Source: Caulobacter endophyticus
GTDB taxonomy: Bacteria > Pseudomonadota > Alphaproteobacteria > Caulobacterales > Caulobacteraceae
Length of the DNA: 64,000 bases
Direction of reading: 5' to 3'
Assembly: GCF_003116815.1 (NCBI RefSeq)
Contig: NZ_QDKQ01000052.1
Location: 147,612-211,611 of the forward strand
Every line of letters starts with the position of its first letter. Position 1 is the stretch's first letter. Positions 32,742 to 40,996 of the stretch are shown in pieces. Made by a program: the position numbers and the translations under genes. The notes below the pieces were generated by a model. That model did not search any database. It was not told the origin of the DNA and saw only the letters and a list, made by a program, of their open reading frames with translations.

Positions 32742-32880
32742 CTCCCCCTTCCCCCTTGATGGGGGAAGGGTCGGGGATGGGGGTGACTGGGGCGGTTCAG
32801 GATGCAGCGAAGCCGAGCCAAGGCCCGCCGACGGCGTCACCCCCACCCCTGCCCCTCCCCCATCAAAGGGGGAGGGAAAG
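32742..32880. repeat. Paired-arm intergenic repeat (copy 3)
   Basis: The left arm CTCCCCCTTCCCCCTTGATG and the right arm CCCATCAAAGGGGGAGGG enclose a variable middle containing GGTTCAGGATGCAGCG. On the minus strand the left arm provides the ribosome site of glutamine synthetase copy 2. It fills nearly the entire 157-bp gap to the upstream aminotransferase. Confidence 0.8.
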
Positions 32881-32890
32881 TGAAAACACG

Positions 32891-34255
32891 TCATTCCACC
32901 TCCCCGACGGCCACGGCGAACGCATCCACCGCCGCGACCAGCCGATCGACCGCCGCATCCTCGGTGACGGGCGAGACCAGCATCATGTTGTGGAAGGGCG
33001 CGATCAGCACCCCTCGGTTGATCAGCCACAGATGCAGCGCTTCCACGGCATCCTGGTCCAGAATTTTCCGCATCGCGGCGGCGTCGCGCGGCGGCGGGTC
33101 GGCGAAGACCAGCTCCACCCGCGCCCCGACATGAACGACCGACCACGCAAGGCCGTGGGCTTCGATGACGCCCTCCAGCCCCGCCACCAGCCGCTGCGCC
33201 CCGGCCAGCATCCTGGCGTAAGCCGCCTCGGTCATGACTTCCGACAGCATGGCCCGCATGGCCGCCATGGCCAGCGCATTGCCCGACAGCGTCGTGCCGA
33301 TCCCCGACTGGCCGGGACCGATGCGCGCCTGCGCCTCGTCCATCCGCGCCGACAGCGCCGCCGTCACGCCCCAGATGGCGGCCGGCACGCCGCCGGCCAC
33401 CGCCTTGCCCAGCACGAAGATGTCCGGCTCCAGCCCATGCGCTTTCGTATAGCCGCCGGGACCAGTCGAGATGGTGTGGGTCTCGTCGATGACCAGCAGG
33501 GTTCCGGTCTCGCGGGTCAGGCGGCGCAAAGCGTCGTGGAAACCGGGTTCGGGCAGGATCATCCCGCAGTTGGTCATCACCGGCTCGGCCAGCACGGCGG
33601 CGACGTCTCCCGGAGCCAGGGCCGCTTCCAGGGCCGCAAGGTCGTTGAACGGCACGACGCGGGTGGTCGCCGTCAGGTCCTGCACCTGGCCCAGCAGGCC
33701 GGGCTTCATCGAAGGCTGGCCATCCTTCAGCACCACGAAGGCGTCCTCGACCATGCCGTGATAGCAGCCGTCGAACACCAGCACGACCGGCCGCCGCGTC
33801 ACCGCCCGCGCCCAGCGGATCGCCGCGCGGTTGGCGTCGCTGGCCGTGGTCGCCGCCTGCCACAGCGGCAGGCCGAACCGCTCGGCCAAGAGCTTGCCGA
33901 CGATCACCGCCGAGGCGGTGGGCAGCATGAACCCCGCCCCGCGCCTGGCCTGGTCGGCGACGGCGGCGGCCACGGAAGGCTCGCCATGGCCGAACATCGA
34001 CGGCGTGTCGCCCAGGCAGAAGTCGTCATAGAGTTGGCCGTCGATGTCGGTGACCTGCGCCCCAACGCCCTGGGCGGCGAAGATCGGGCTGGGGCAGGCC
34101 CAGTCTCCCATCCAGTGCATCGGAACCCCGCCCCGCCAGACGGCCGAGGCCGCCTTGGCCATCGCCACGCTGCGCGGATGCTCGGCCAGGAACCGCTCGC
34201 GCTCGGCGGCGATCAGGTCGGCGAGGGTCGAAGGGCGGGAGAGTTCGGCGATCAT
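32891..34255 (-). CDS. Class III aminotransferase, glutamate-1-semialdehyde aminomutase-like
   Basis: A 454-aa PLP enzyme. Its subfamily resembles HemL (GDTPSMFGHGEPSVAAAVAD, FDGCYHGMVEDAFVVL, LGKAVAGGVPAAIWG with the Schiff-base lysine). A dedicated heme hemL is unlikely in this setting: the gene sits between a glutamine synthetase and succinate-semialdehyde dehydrogenase in the polyamine row, so a polyamine-derived amine or amino acid is the more likely substrate. ATG start at 34255, close to an upstream paired-arm repeat. Function beyond transamination is not resolved. Confidence 0.8.
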   Translation of the reverse strand: MIAELSRPSTLADLIAAERERFLAEHPRSVAMAKAASAVWRGGVPMHWMGDWACPSPIFAAQGVGAQVTDIDGQLYDDFCLGDTPSMFGHGEPSVAAAVADQARRGAGFMLPTASAVIVGKLLAERFGLPLWQAATTASDANRAAIRWARAVTRRPVVLVFDGCYHGMVEDAFVVLKDGQPSMKPGLLGQVQDLTATTRVVPFNDLAALEAALAPGDVAAVLAEPVMTNCGMILPEPGFHDALRRLTRETGTLLVIDETHTISTGPGGYTKAHGLEPDIFVLGKAVAGGVPAAIWGVTAALSARMDEAQARIGPGQSGIGTTLSGNALAMAAMRAMLSEVMTEAAYARMLAGAQRLVAGLEGVIEAHGLAWSVVHVGARVELVFADPPPRDAAAMRKILDQDAVEALHLWLINRGVLIAPFHNMMLVSPVTEDAAVDRLVAAVDAFAVAVGEVE

Positions 34256-34269
34256 GCCGACGCCCTTCT

Positions 34270-34428
34270 TTTCCCTTCCCCCTTGATGGGGGAAGGGTCA
34301 GGGATGGGGGTGACCCCGCCCTGTCCGCTATGCGGCGTCGAATAGCTGCGCCCAGGCGACGAAGGACAACGAAGCTGAACCGCTTCCACCCCCATCCCCA
34401 GCCCTTCCCCCATCAAGGGGGAAGGGAG
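34270..34428. repeat. Paired-arm intergenic repeat (copy 4)
   Basis: Arms TTCCCTTCCCCCTTGATGGG and CCCATCAAGGGGGAAGGGAG with the extension GGGATGGGGGTGA and its inverse. The middle, about 65 bp, is longer than in the other copies. It separates the gabD-like gene from the class-III aminotransferase gene; no ORF. Confidence 0.8.
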
Positions 34429-34448
34429 CGGGTATATGTGCGACGACC

Positions 34449-35891
34449 TCATACCACCCCGCCAAAGCACAGGTACTTGGTTTCGAAATACTCATCGAGA
34501 CCCTCGGACGAGCCCTCGCGGCCCAGGCCCGACTCCTTGACCCCGCCGAACGGGGCGACCTCGGTCGAGATCAGGCCTTCGTTGATCCCGACCATGCCGG
34601 CCTCGATGGCCTCGGCCACGCGCCAGCAGCGGCCGACGTCGCGGCTGTAGAAGTAGGCCGCCAGGCCGAACGGCGTAGCGTTGGCGAGGCTGATCGCCTC
34701 GTCCTCGGTCTCGAACTTCACGATCGGCGCGACCGGCCCGAAGATCTCCTCGTTGAACAGGCGCATGTCCGCCGTCGCGCCGCTAAGCACCGTCGGCTGG
34801 TAGAACAGGCCGCCCATGTCGTGACGCGCGCCGCCGACCTCGACCCGCGCCCCGGCCTCCACCGCCTCGCGCACCAGGGCCTCGACCTTGACGATGGCCT
34901 TGTCGTTGATCAGCGGGCCGATCACCACGCCCTCGCCCGCACCCGGGCCGACCTTCATCGCCGCGACCTTTTCGGAGAGGCGCGCCACGAACGCGTCGTG
35001 GATGCCGGCCTGCACGATCAGGCGGTTGGCGCAGACGCAGGTCTGGCCGGTGTTGCGATACTTGCTGGCGATCGCCCCATCGACCGCGGCCTCCAGGTCG
35101 GCGTCGTCGAAGACTACGAAGGGCGCGTTGCCGCCCAGTTCCAGGGAAAGCTTCTTCATCGTGCCGGCGCACTGGCCGTAGAGCACCTTGCCCACCGGGG
35201 TGGAGCCGGTGAACGACAGCTTGCGCACCCGACCGTCCTCGCACAGGGCCTTGCCGATGGCGCTGGCGTCCGTGCCGGTGACGACGTTGAGCACGCCGGC
35301 CGGCACGCCCGCCTCGATGGCCAGGCGCGCGATGGCCAGGGCGCACAGCGGGGTCTCCGCGGCCGGCTTGACCACCACGGTGCAGCCGGCCGCAAGGGCC
35401 GGGCCGACCTTGCGGGTGATCATGGCGATGGGGAAGTTCCACGGCGCGATGGCCGCGCACACCCCGATCGGCTGCTTGATCGAGGCCAGGCGCTTGCTGC
35501 GATCGGGCGTCGGGATGGTATGGCCGTAGCCGCGCTTGGCCTCCTCGGCGAACCAGTCGATGAAGCTGGCGCCATAGGCCACCTCGCCCCTGGCCTCCGC
35601 CAGCGGCTTGCCCTGCTCGGCCGTCATCAGCCGGGCCAGGTCTTCGGCGTGGGCGAGCATCAGGTCGCTCCACTTCCTCAGGATCGCGCCACGCTCCTTG
35701 GCCGTCTTGCCCGCCCAGGCCGGGAAGGCCCGGTGGGCGGCCTCGATGGCCACCCGCGTCTCGCCGGCGCCCAGGTCGGCGACCTGGGCGATCACCGTCC
35801 CGTCGGCCGGATTGGTCACCTCGAAGGTCGCCTCGCCCTCGATCCAGAGGCCGTCGATGAAGGCTTCGGTTTCAACGAGATTCAGGGTCAT
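34449..35891 (-). CDS. gabD: Succinate-semialdehyde dehydrogenase
   Basis: A 480-aa NAD(P)-dependent aldehyde dehydrogenase, taking succinate semialdehyde (from GABA) to succinate. Motifs: AAIAPWNFPIAMITRK, LELGGNAPFVVF with the catalytic glutamate, and the catalytic Cys in NTGQTCVCANR. The GabD family is recognisable from this motif set and from context. The ATG at 35891 has GAGG 9 nt upstream; a GTG 3 nt earlier is possible. Only 6 nt separates it from the preceding aldehyde dehydrogenase gene. Confidence 0.88.
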   Translation of the reverse strand: MTLNLVETEAFIDGLWIEGEATFEVTNPADGTVIAQVADLGAGETRVAIEAAHRAFPAWAGKTAKERGAILRKWSDLMLAHAEDLARLMTAEQGKPLAEARGEVAYGASFIDWFAEEAKRGYGHTIPTPDRSKRLASIKQPIGVCAAIAPWNFPIAMITRKVGPALAAGCTVVVKPAAETPLCALAIARLAIEAGVPAGVLNVVTGTDASAIGKALCEDGRVRKLSFTGSTPVGKVLYGQCAGTMKKLSLELGGNAPFVVFDDADLEAAVDGAIASKYRNTGQTCVCANRLIVQAGIHDAFVARLSEKVAAMKVGPGAGEGVVIGPLINDKAIVKVEALVREAVEAGARVEVGGARHDMGGLFYQPTVLSGATADMRLFNEEIFGPVAPIVKFETEDEAISLANATPFGLAAYFYSRDVGRCWRVAEAIEAGMVGINEGLISTEVAPFGGVKESGLGREGSSEGLDEYFETKYLCFGGVV

Positions 35892-35897
35892 CACAGG

Positions 35898-37388
35898 CTA
35901 CCTCAGCGTTACGGACACCGACTTCAGGTCGGCGTACTTGTGCAACGCATGAAGGCTGCGGTCACGGCCGAAGCCCGACTGCTTGAAGCCCCCGAACGGC
36001 ATGGTGATGTCGCAGGCGTCCCAGCCATTGACCCAGACCAATCCGGCCTTCAGCTTCCGCGCCCCTTTCAGGCCGCGGTTTATGTCGCTGGTCCACAGGC
36101 CGGCGGCCAGGCCGTAGACCGTGTCGTTGGCCAGGGCGAAGGCCTCGTCCTCGCCTGTGAAGCTCATCACGCCCAGGACAGGTCCGAACACTTCTTCCCT
36201 GGCCAGTTTGTGCGAGGGCCGCACGCCGTCAAAAATGGTCGGCTCCACATAGAAGCCGCCGGTCTCGACGCGCACCTGCGACCCGCCCAGCACCGGCCCG
36301 CCGCCTTCCTCGCGGGCCTTGTCGATATAGTCCAGCGCGGTCTGCATCTGCCGCTCGCTGACCATGGCCCCAAAGCCCGTCTCGGGATCCAGCGGATCAC
36401 CGACCTGGATGGTGCGCGCCACCGCAACCACCTTCTCCAGGAACTCGTCCTTGACCTGGGCCTCGACCAGCAGGCGCGAAGCGGCCGTGCAGACCTCGCC
36501 CTGGTTATAGAACACGCCCCAGGCGGCGGCCTGGGCGGCCGCATCCAGGTCGGGGCAGTCGGCGAAGACGATCTGGGGCGACTTGCCGCCCAGCTCCAGC
36601 GACACGCGCTTGAGGTTGCTCTGGGCCGCATATTCCATCAGCCGCCGGCCGGTGGCGCCCGAGCCGGTGAAGGCGATCATGTCGACGTCCATCGACCGCG
36701 CCAGGGCCTGGCCGGCGATCGCCCCGAAGCCCGGGACCACGTTCAGCACGCCCGGCGGCAGCCCGGCTTCGAGGGCCAGCTCCCCCAGCTTCAGCGCCGT
36801 CAGCGGCGACTGCTCGGCGGGCTTCAGCACCACGCAATTGCCCATCGCCAGGGCCGGCGCGACCTTCCACATCGCCATGTGCAGCGGGAAATTCCACGGC
36901 ACGATGGCCCCGATCACCCCCAGCGGCTCGTGAGTGGCGAAGCTCAGCCGATCGGCCGGCGAGGCGCCGACCTCGCCATAGACCTTGTCCAGGGCCTCGG
37001 CGTACCAGCGGGTGGTGTTGATCGCGAGCGGCACGTCGACGGCCCGCGCATCGCGGATCGGCTTGCCGACATCCAGGCTCTCCAGCAGGGCCAGGTCCTC
37101 GGCGTCGCGCTCCATCAGCTCGGCCAGCCGAAACAGCACCTTCTTCTTCTGGCGCGGATGCAGGTCGCGCCAGCGGCCGTCCTCGAAGGCGGCGCGGGCG
37201 GCGGCCACGGCGCGCTCGACGTCGGCGACGTCGCAGGCGGCCACCTGGTTCAGCACCGCCCCGTCGCGCGGCCCGACATTGTCGAAGGTTCCGCCCGAGG
37301 TCGCACTCGCCAGCGCGCCGTCGATCACCGCCTTGCCGGGAAGGGCCAGGCGCTGGCGCTGTTCGGAGATGGATGCGGGAATGCTCAC
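35898..37388 (-). CDS. puuC: Gamma-glutamyl-gamma-aminobutyraldehyde dehydrogenase
   Basis: A 496-aa NAD-dependent aldehyde dehydrogenase likely oxidising gamma-glutamyl-gamma-aminobutyraldehyde. Motifs: IVPWNFPLHMAMWK, VSLELGGKSPQIVFADCPDL and the catalytic Cys in YNQGEVCTAASR. GTG start at 37388 with AGGTAGGG just upstream. The operator-like palindrome at 37404-37417 lies 16 nt upstream, overlapping the end of the GntR gene. First structural gene of the polyamine row. Confidence 0.87.
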   Translation of the reverse strand: MSIPASISEQRQRLALPGKAVIDGALASATSGGTFDNVGPRDGAVLNQVAACDVADVERAVAAARAAFEDGRWRDLHPRQKKKVLFRLAELMERDAEDLALLESLDVGKPIRDARAVDVPLAINTTRWYAEALDKVYGEVGASPADRLSFATHEPLGVIGAIVPWNFPLHMAMWKVAPALAMGNCVVLKPAEQSPLTALKLGELALEAGLPPGVLNVVPGFGAIAGQALARSMDVDMIAFTGSGATGRRLMEYAAQSNLKRVSLELGGKSPQIVFADCPDLDAAAQAAAWGVFYNQGEVCTAASRLLVEAQVKDEFLEKVVAVARTIQVGDPLDPETGFGAMVSERQMQTALDYIDKAREEGGGPVLGGSQVRVETGGFYVEPTIFDGVRPSHKLAREEVFGPVLGVMSFTGEDEAFALANDTVYGLAAGLWTSDINRGLKGARKLKAGLVWVNGWDACDITMPFGGFKQSGFGRDRSLHALHKYADLKSVSVTLR

Positions 37389-37396
37389 GCCCTACC

Positions 37397-38122
37397 TCAT
37401 GGAATTGTGATCACAGTTTGTCCCGCCGAAGCGGCTGTCAAGCCGGCGCCGGCCTCGACCGCCGCGCGCATCTTGTCCATGCCTTCTGCAAGGTCAGCGG
37501 CGATGGCCCGGCGGGCGCCCTCGGCGTCGCGGGCCTTCAGGGCGTCCATGGCCTGCGCATGGCGGTCGGCCGGCAGGCTGCCGGTGCCCACCCGACCGAA
37601 CACCACCCGCATGAACGGCCCGATCTGCAGCCACAGCCCCCCGGCCATGGCCAGCAGCACCTCCGCCCCGGCCCGCTCGTAGATGGCGAAGTGGAAGGCG
37701 TGGTTGGCCACCATGTAGCCATCGACGTCGCCCACCCGCAGGGCCTCTTCCAGATCAAGATCGATGGCCTTCAGCCGGCGCACCAGGGCCTCGTCGGCCC
37801 TGGGCGCTGCGCGAGCGGCCAGTTCCGGCTCGACCCAGCGCCGGGCCAGCTCCAGCTGCTCCAGGCGCTCGGCGGTCAGGGAGGGCACGGACAGGCGCTT
37901 GTTGGCCGGATTGATGGCCAGGGCGCGCTCGGCCGCCAGCCGGCGCACGGCGTCGCGCACCGGCATCGGCGACACTCCCAGCTCGGCCGCCAGGCTGCGC
38001 AAGGACACCCCCACCCCCGGGGCGATCTTGCCGGTGATCAACGCCTGCCGGATCGAGTCATAGACCTGGTCATGCACCGCCGTGGAATCGGCCAGGGAAC
38101 GGCGCGCTTTCGGCTCGACCAT
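37397..38122 (-). CDS. GntR/FadR-family (FCD domain) regulator of the polyamine cluster
   Basis: A 241-aa regulator. The winged HTH at about 15-85 includes VYDSIRQALITGKIAPGVGV and SLRSLAAELGVSPMPVRDAV. The FCD ligand domain follows at about 90-220, with histidine-containing motifs (VANHAFHFAIYERAG, ADRHAQAM) as in metal-assisted FCD folds. ATG at 38122 with AGAGGGG upstream. It is divergent from the omega-aminotransferase and directly upstream of puuC; palindromes at 37404-37417 and 38171-38184 suggest it regulates both and itself. Ligand unknown, possibly a gamma-glutamyl intermediate. Confidence 0.87.
   Translation of the reverse strand: MVEPKARRSLADSTAVHDQVYDSIRQALITGKIAPGVGVSLRSLAAELGVSPMPVRDAVRRLAAERALAINPANKRLSVPSLTAERLEQLELARRWVEPELAARAAPRADEALVRRLKAIDLDLEEALRVGDVDGYMVANHAFHFAIYERAGAEVLLAMAGGLWLQIGPFMRVVFGRVGTGSLPADRHAQAMDALKARDAEGARRAIAADLAEGMDKMRAAVEAGAGLTAASAGQTVITIP
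37404..37417. promoter_or_regulatory. GntR operator candidate before puuC
   Basis: ATTGTGATCACAGT, a 14-bp near-perfect palindrome (one mismatch to ATTGTGATCACAAT). It lies within the end of the regulator gene, 16 nt upstream of the puuC start. It pairs with the site at 38171-38184. Confidence 0.7.
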
Positions 38123-38170
38123 GTCCCCTCTTCGCTCCGGCTCAATCCAGGGGTTGCCAGCTAGCCGATA

Positions 38171-38184
38171 ATTGCGATCACAAT
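38171..38184. promoter_or_regulatory. GntR operator candidate in the divergent promoter
   Basis: ATTGCGATCACAAT matches the 37404 site in 12 of 14 positions and is palindromic around GATC. It lies in the 87-bp region between the divergent GntR gene and the omega-aminotransferase gene, where it could control both. Confidence 0.7.
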
Positions 38185-38209
38185 GCAAGGTCCCAACCCG
38201 GAGCGTCAC

Positions 38210-39529
38210 ATGCCCGATTTCGGCGCCAACGACCTCGACGCCTACTGGATGCCGTTCACGCCCAACCGGCGTTTCAAGGCCAATCCGCGCCTGCTCGGCA
38301 GCGCCCACGGGATGCACTACCAGACGCCCGAAGGACGGCAGATCCTCGACGCCACCTCGGGCCTGTGGTGCGTCAACGCCGGCCACGGGCGCGAGCAGAT
38401 CACCGAGGCGATCCGCAAACAGGCCGGCGAACTGGACTATGCGCCGAGCTTCAATCTCGGCCACCCGCTGGCCTTCGCGTTCGCCTCGCGCCTGGCGCAG
38501 GTGACGCCGAAGGGCCTGGACCGGATCTTCTTCACCAACAGCGGCTCGGAGTCGGTCGACACCGCCCTGAAGATTGCGCTGGCCTATCACCGCGCCCGCG
38601 GCAAGGGGACCAAGACCCGGCTGATCGGCCGCGAGCGCGGCTATCACGGCGTCGGCTTCGGCGGCATCTCGGTGGGCGGCATTCCCAAGAACCGCATGTA
38701 CTTCGGCAGTTTGCTCACCGGCGTCGACCACCTGCCCCACACCCATGGCCTGGCCGGGAACCTGTTCAGCCAGGGCATTCCCCGGCACGGCGCGCACCTG
38801 GCCGACGATCTGGAGCGCATCGTCGCCCTGCACGACGCCTCCAACATCGCCGCCGTCATCGTCGAGCCCGTCGCCGGCTCGACCGGCGTGCTGGTGCCGC
38901 CCGAGGGCTACCTGCAGAAGCTGCGGACGATCTGCGACAGGCACGACATCCTCTTGATCTTCGACGAGGTGATCACGGGCTTTGGCCGCATCGGCGCCGC
39001 CTTCGCCGCCGACCGCTTCGGCGTCACGCCCGACCTGCTGTGCATGGCCAAGGGCCTGACCAACGCCGCCGTGCCGGCCGGCGCGGTGGCCGCCAGCGCC
39101 GCCATCTACGAGACCATGCTCGACGGCGCCGACGCGCCCATCGAACTCTTCCACGGCTACACCTATTCAGGGCATCCGCTGGCCTGCGCGGCGGGCCTGG
39201 CGACGCTGGAGATCTACCAGGGCGAGGGCCTGTTCGAGCGGGCCCTGGCGCTGGAGCCCTACTGGCGCACGGCCGTCCATTCCCTCCGCGGCGCCCGCCA
39301 CGTCATCGACATCCGCGACTTCGGCCTGATCGCCGGCATCGAGCTTTCGCCCCGCCCCGGCGCTCCCACGGCCCGGGCGATGGAAGCCTTTGAAGCCGCC
39401 TTCGACCAGGGCCTGCTGGTCCGCGTCACCGGCGACATCATCGCCCTCTCCCCGCCGCTGATCATCGAGGAAAGCCAGATCGACCAGATCGTCGAGACGA
39501 TCCGCAAGGTGCTGGCCGCGGTGGAGTAG
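38210..39529 (+). CDS. Omega-amino acid:pyruvate class III aminotransferase
   Basis: A 439-aa PLP enzyme of the beta-alanine/omega-amino acid:pyruvate aminotransferase group. Motifs: DATSGLWCVNAGHGREQI, FTNSGSESVDTAL cofactor loop, IFDEVITGFGRIGAAFA and the Schiff-base lysine in LLCMAKGLTNAAVPAGAV. I chose the ATG at 38210, with GGAG 6 nt upstream; an upstream ATG at 38183 lies inside the operator palindrome and lacks a ribosome site. It likely acts on GABA, beta-alanine or a polyamine fragment under GntR control. Confidence 0.87.
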   Translation: MPDFGANDLDAYWMPFTPNRRFKANPRLLGSAHGMHYQTPEGRQILDATSGLWCVNAGHGREQITEAIRKQAGELDYAPSFNLGHPLAFAFASRLAQVTPKGLDRIFFTNSGSESVDTALKIALAYHRARGKGTKTRLIGRERGYHGVGFGGISVGGIPKNRMYFGSLLTGVDHLPHTHGLAGNLFSQGIPRHGAHLADDLERIVALHDASNIAAVIVEPVAGSTGVLVPPEGYLQKLRTICDRHDILLIFDEVITGFGRIGAAFAADRFGVTPDLLCMAKGLTNAAVPAGAVAASAAIYETMLDGADAPIELFHGYTYSGHPLACAAGLATLEIYQGEGLFERALALEPYWRTAVHSLRGARHVIDIRDFGLIAGIELSPRPGAPTARAMEAFEAAFDQGLLVRVTGDIIALSPPLIIEESQIDQIVETIRKVLAAVE

Positions 39530-39571
39530 ACCCGCCCCCTGGGGGAGGTTCCTAGTTACAGAGCATCGTGG

Positions 39572-40678
39572 CTACGCCTTCAGCCGCAGCACATTGCTCA
39601 CAGCCCGTTCGGCCGCCACGGGCAGCGGCGCATCCACCGCCTGGCGCTGCACCAGGCAGCCGTACCAGCCCAGGCCCTTGTAGGTCTCGTAGCCCGGCGT
39701 CAGGGCGTAGCCGATCGTACGGTCGCCTTCCGCATAGCTGCCCATGGTCCCATGCGAGGTGTCGAGCTTGAAGCTTTCGGTCAGCACGCCCTGCCCGTCC
39801 GAGGCCGCCAGGATCCGATGGTTCTGGTCGAGCAGCAGCACGCGCGAGCGGCTCTTTTCCTCGTCGGTCATCCGCACGCCGTCGACGATCGCCTGGGCCT
39901 GGGGACGCCAGTCGAAATGAACGCCCAGCACGCCGATCACCTTGCCCCGCGCCTGGCCGCCCTCGCGGATCGCCGTGGCGTAGGTGGCCACGGGCGCCTC
40001 GTCGAGCAGACGCTGACGGGCGATGTCGGCCACCGCGAAATCATCGCCGCTCTTGGTGCACAGGGCCTCCTGGAACCAGCTGGCATTGGCGACCGACGCG
40101 CCCTGCACGCCGCGATACCTGTCGGGCCGGCCGCTGGCGATCACCCGCCCGGCCGCGTCGCAGATCCACAGGTCCAGATAGACGGTGTAGGCGTCCAGGA
40201 TCACCCGCAGCCGCTGGCTGGCGTAGTCGGCCGCCTCGCGAGAGGGGGCCATGGCGCAGTCGACAACAGCGCTGTCGGTCGCCCACCAGCGCACGTCGCA
40301 GGTGCGCTCATAGAGATTGCGGTCGATGATCTCGATGGCGTTCAGCGCCAGGTCCGCCAGCCGCTGGCCGCGCAGGTGCGACAGGATCGCCCCGCCGATC
40401 GCCGTCAGCTCGTCGAGATCGGCGCGCACCTGGCTTTCCAGGGCCCCGGCCACCTCGTCGATCTGGGTGGAGATCTTCTTGAACTCCTCGGCGACGATGG
40501 CGAACCCCCGGCCGGCCTCGCCCGCCCGGGCCGCCACGATCAGGGCGTTGATGGCCAGCATCTTGGCCGCGCGATTGACGGTCGAGATCTCGCCGATCTT
40601 CTGGCCCGCCACGATGCTCAGGCGTTCGGAGAGATCGAGGATGCGCTCCGGTCGGAGGCTGGCTTCTTCGGCGGACAT
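39572..40678 (-). CDS. Soluble chemoreceptor-like protein with C-terminal Cache-like domain
   Basis: A 368-aa protein. The N-terminus has a short MCP signalling tip: NRAAKMLAINALIVAARAGE at about 35-54 and GRGFAIVAEEFKKISTQIDE at 57-76. The remaining about 290 residues resemble a sensory Cache/PAS fold (DLWICDAAGRVIASGRPD, GVLGVHFDWRPQAQAIVDGV, RVLLLDQNHRILAASDGQGV). No signal peptide or membrane segment is visible, and the order (tip first, sensor last) is the reverse of standard MCPs. The ATG at 40678 has GGGGGAAG upstream. Its ligand is unknown. Confidence 0.75.
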   Translation of the reverse strand: MSAEEASLRPERILDLSERLSIVAGQKIGEISTVNRAAKMLAINALIVAARAGEAGRGFAIVAEEFKKISTQIDEVAGALESQVRADLDELTAIGGAILSHLRGQRLADLALNAIEIIDRNLYERTCDVRWWATDSAVVDCAMAPSREAADYASQRLRVILDAYTVYLDLWICDAAGRVIASGRPDRYRGVQGASVANASWFQEALCTKSGDDFAVADIARQRLLDEAPVATYATAIREGGQARGKVIGVLGVHFDWRPQAQAIVDGVRMTDEEKSRSRVLLLDQNHRILAASDGQGVLTESFKLDTSHGTMGSYAEGDRTIGYALTPGYETYKGLGWYGCLVQRQAVDAPLPVAAERAVSNVLRLKA

Positions 40679-40726
40679 GGGATGCTTCCCCCCCCGGGAC
40701 GCGAATCGACGGCACTCCGGTAAGGT

Positions 40727-40740
40727 TGACACCAGCGTCA
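40727..40740. promoter_or_regulatory. Possible LacI-type operator 1
   Basis: TGACACCAGCGTCA is an imperfect TGAC-N6-GTCA palindrome in the 318-bp gap between the chemoreceptor-like gene and the pectate lyase. It resembles LacI/GalR sites but no LacI regulator is encoded nearby. Confidence 0.35.
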
Positions 40741-40902
40741 GGTTCGACCGCCCATTTTCGGAAGAAAACTTCGCCTGTCGGCGTCATGCCGCAACGCACT
40801 CGCTGCTTTCGCCCGAATATCGAGCAGGAATTGATCACGGGCGAAGCAAATCCCCTGCCTTTGTAAGGTTACCGTCACGATGCGTCACGCCGGACCGCAA
40901 AA

Positions 40903-40917
40903 TGACACCGGTGGACA
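40903..40917. promoter_or_regulatory. Possible LacI-type operator 2
   Basis: TGACACCGGTGGACA has a central CACCGGTG palindrome (40906-40913) with arms offset by one base. It lies 80 nt upstream of the pectate lyase start, where it could regulate that gene. Similarity to the 40727 site supports but does not prove a shared regulator. The rest of the gap shows no gene. Confidence 0.35.
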
Positions 40918-40996
40918 TTTCTCGATCCCACGGGCAGGGTCGCGTCATCCGGACGATGCGCGCCCGACGCTCGCCGACCTCGGGGAGAGACCGCAT

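Noticed and set aside
30400..32883. Long plus-strand open frame opposite the potF-like and glutamine synthetase genes
   Set aside because: High GC makes long antisense frames common. It lacks recognisable motifs and lies opposite clearly coding genes with full conserved domains.
32891..34255. Heme biosynthesis hemL
   Set aside because: It resembles the HemL subfamily, but the polyamine context and the absence of other heme genes make a catabolic aminotransferase more likely.
26801..34428. Regularly recurring repeats as a CRISPR array
   Set aside because: Copies are kilobases apart, with genes between, have inverted arms and no uniform spacers; they are dispersed intergenic elements.
34821..37682. 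Long open frame (about 950 codons) antisense to the aldehyde dehydrogenase genes
   Set aside because: It mirrors both dehydrogenases, has no motif and a low-complexity G/R/H/L-rich composition typical of GC-skewed shadow frames.
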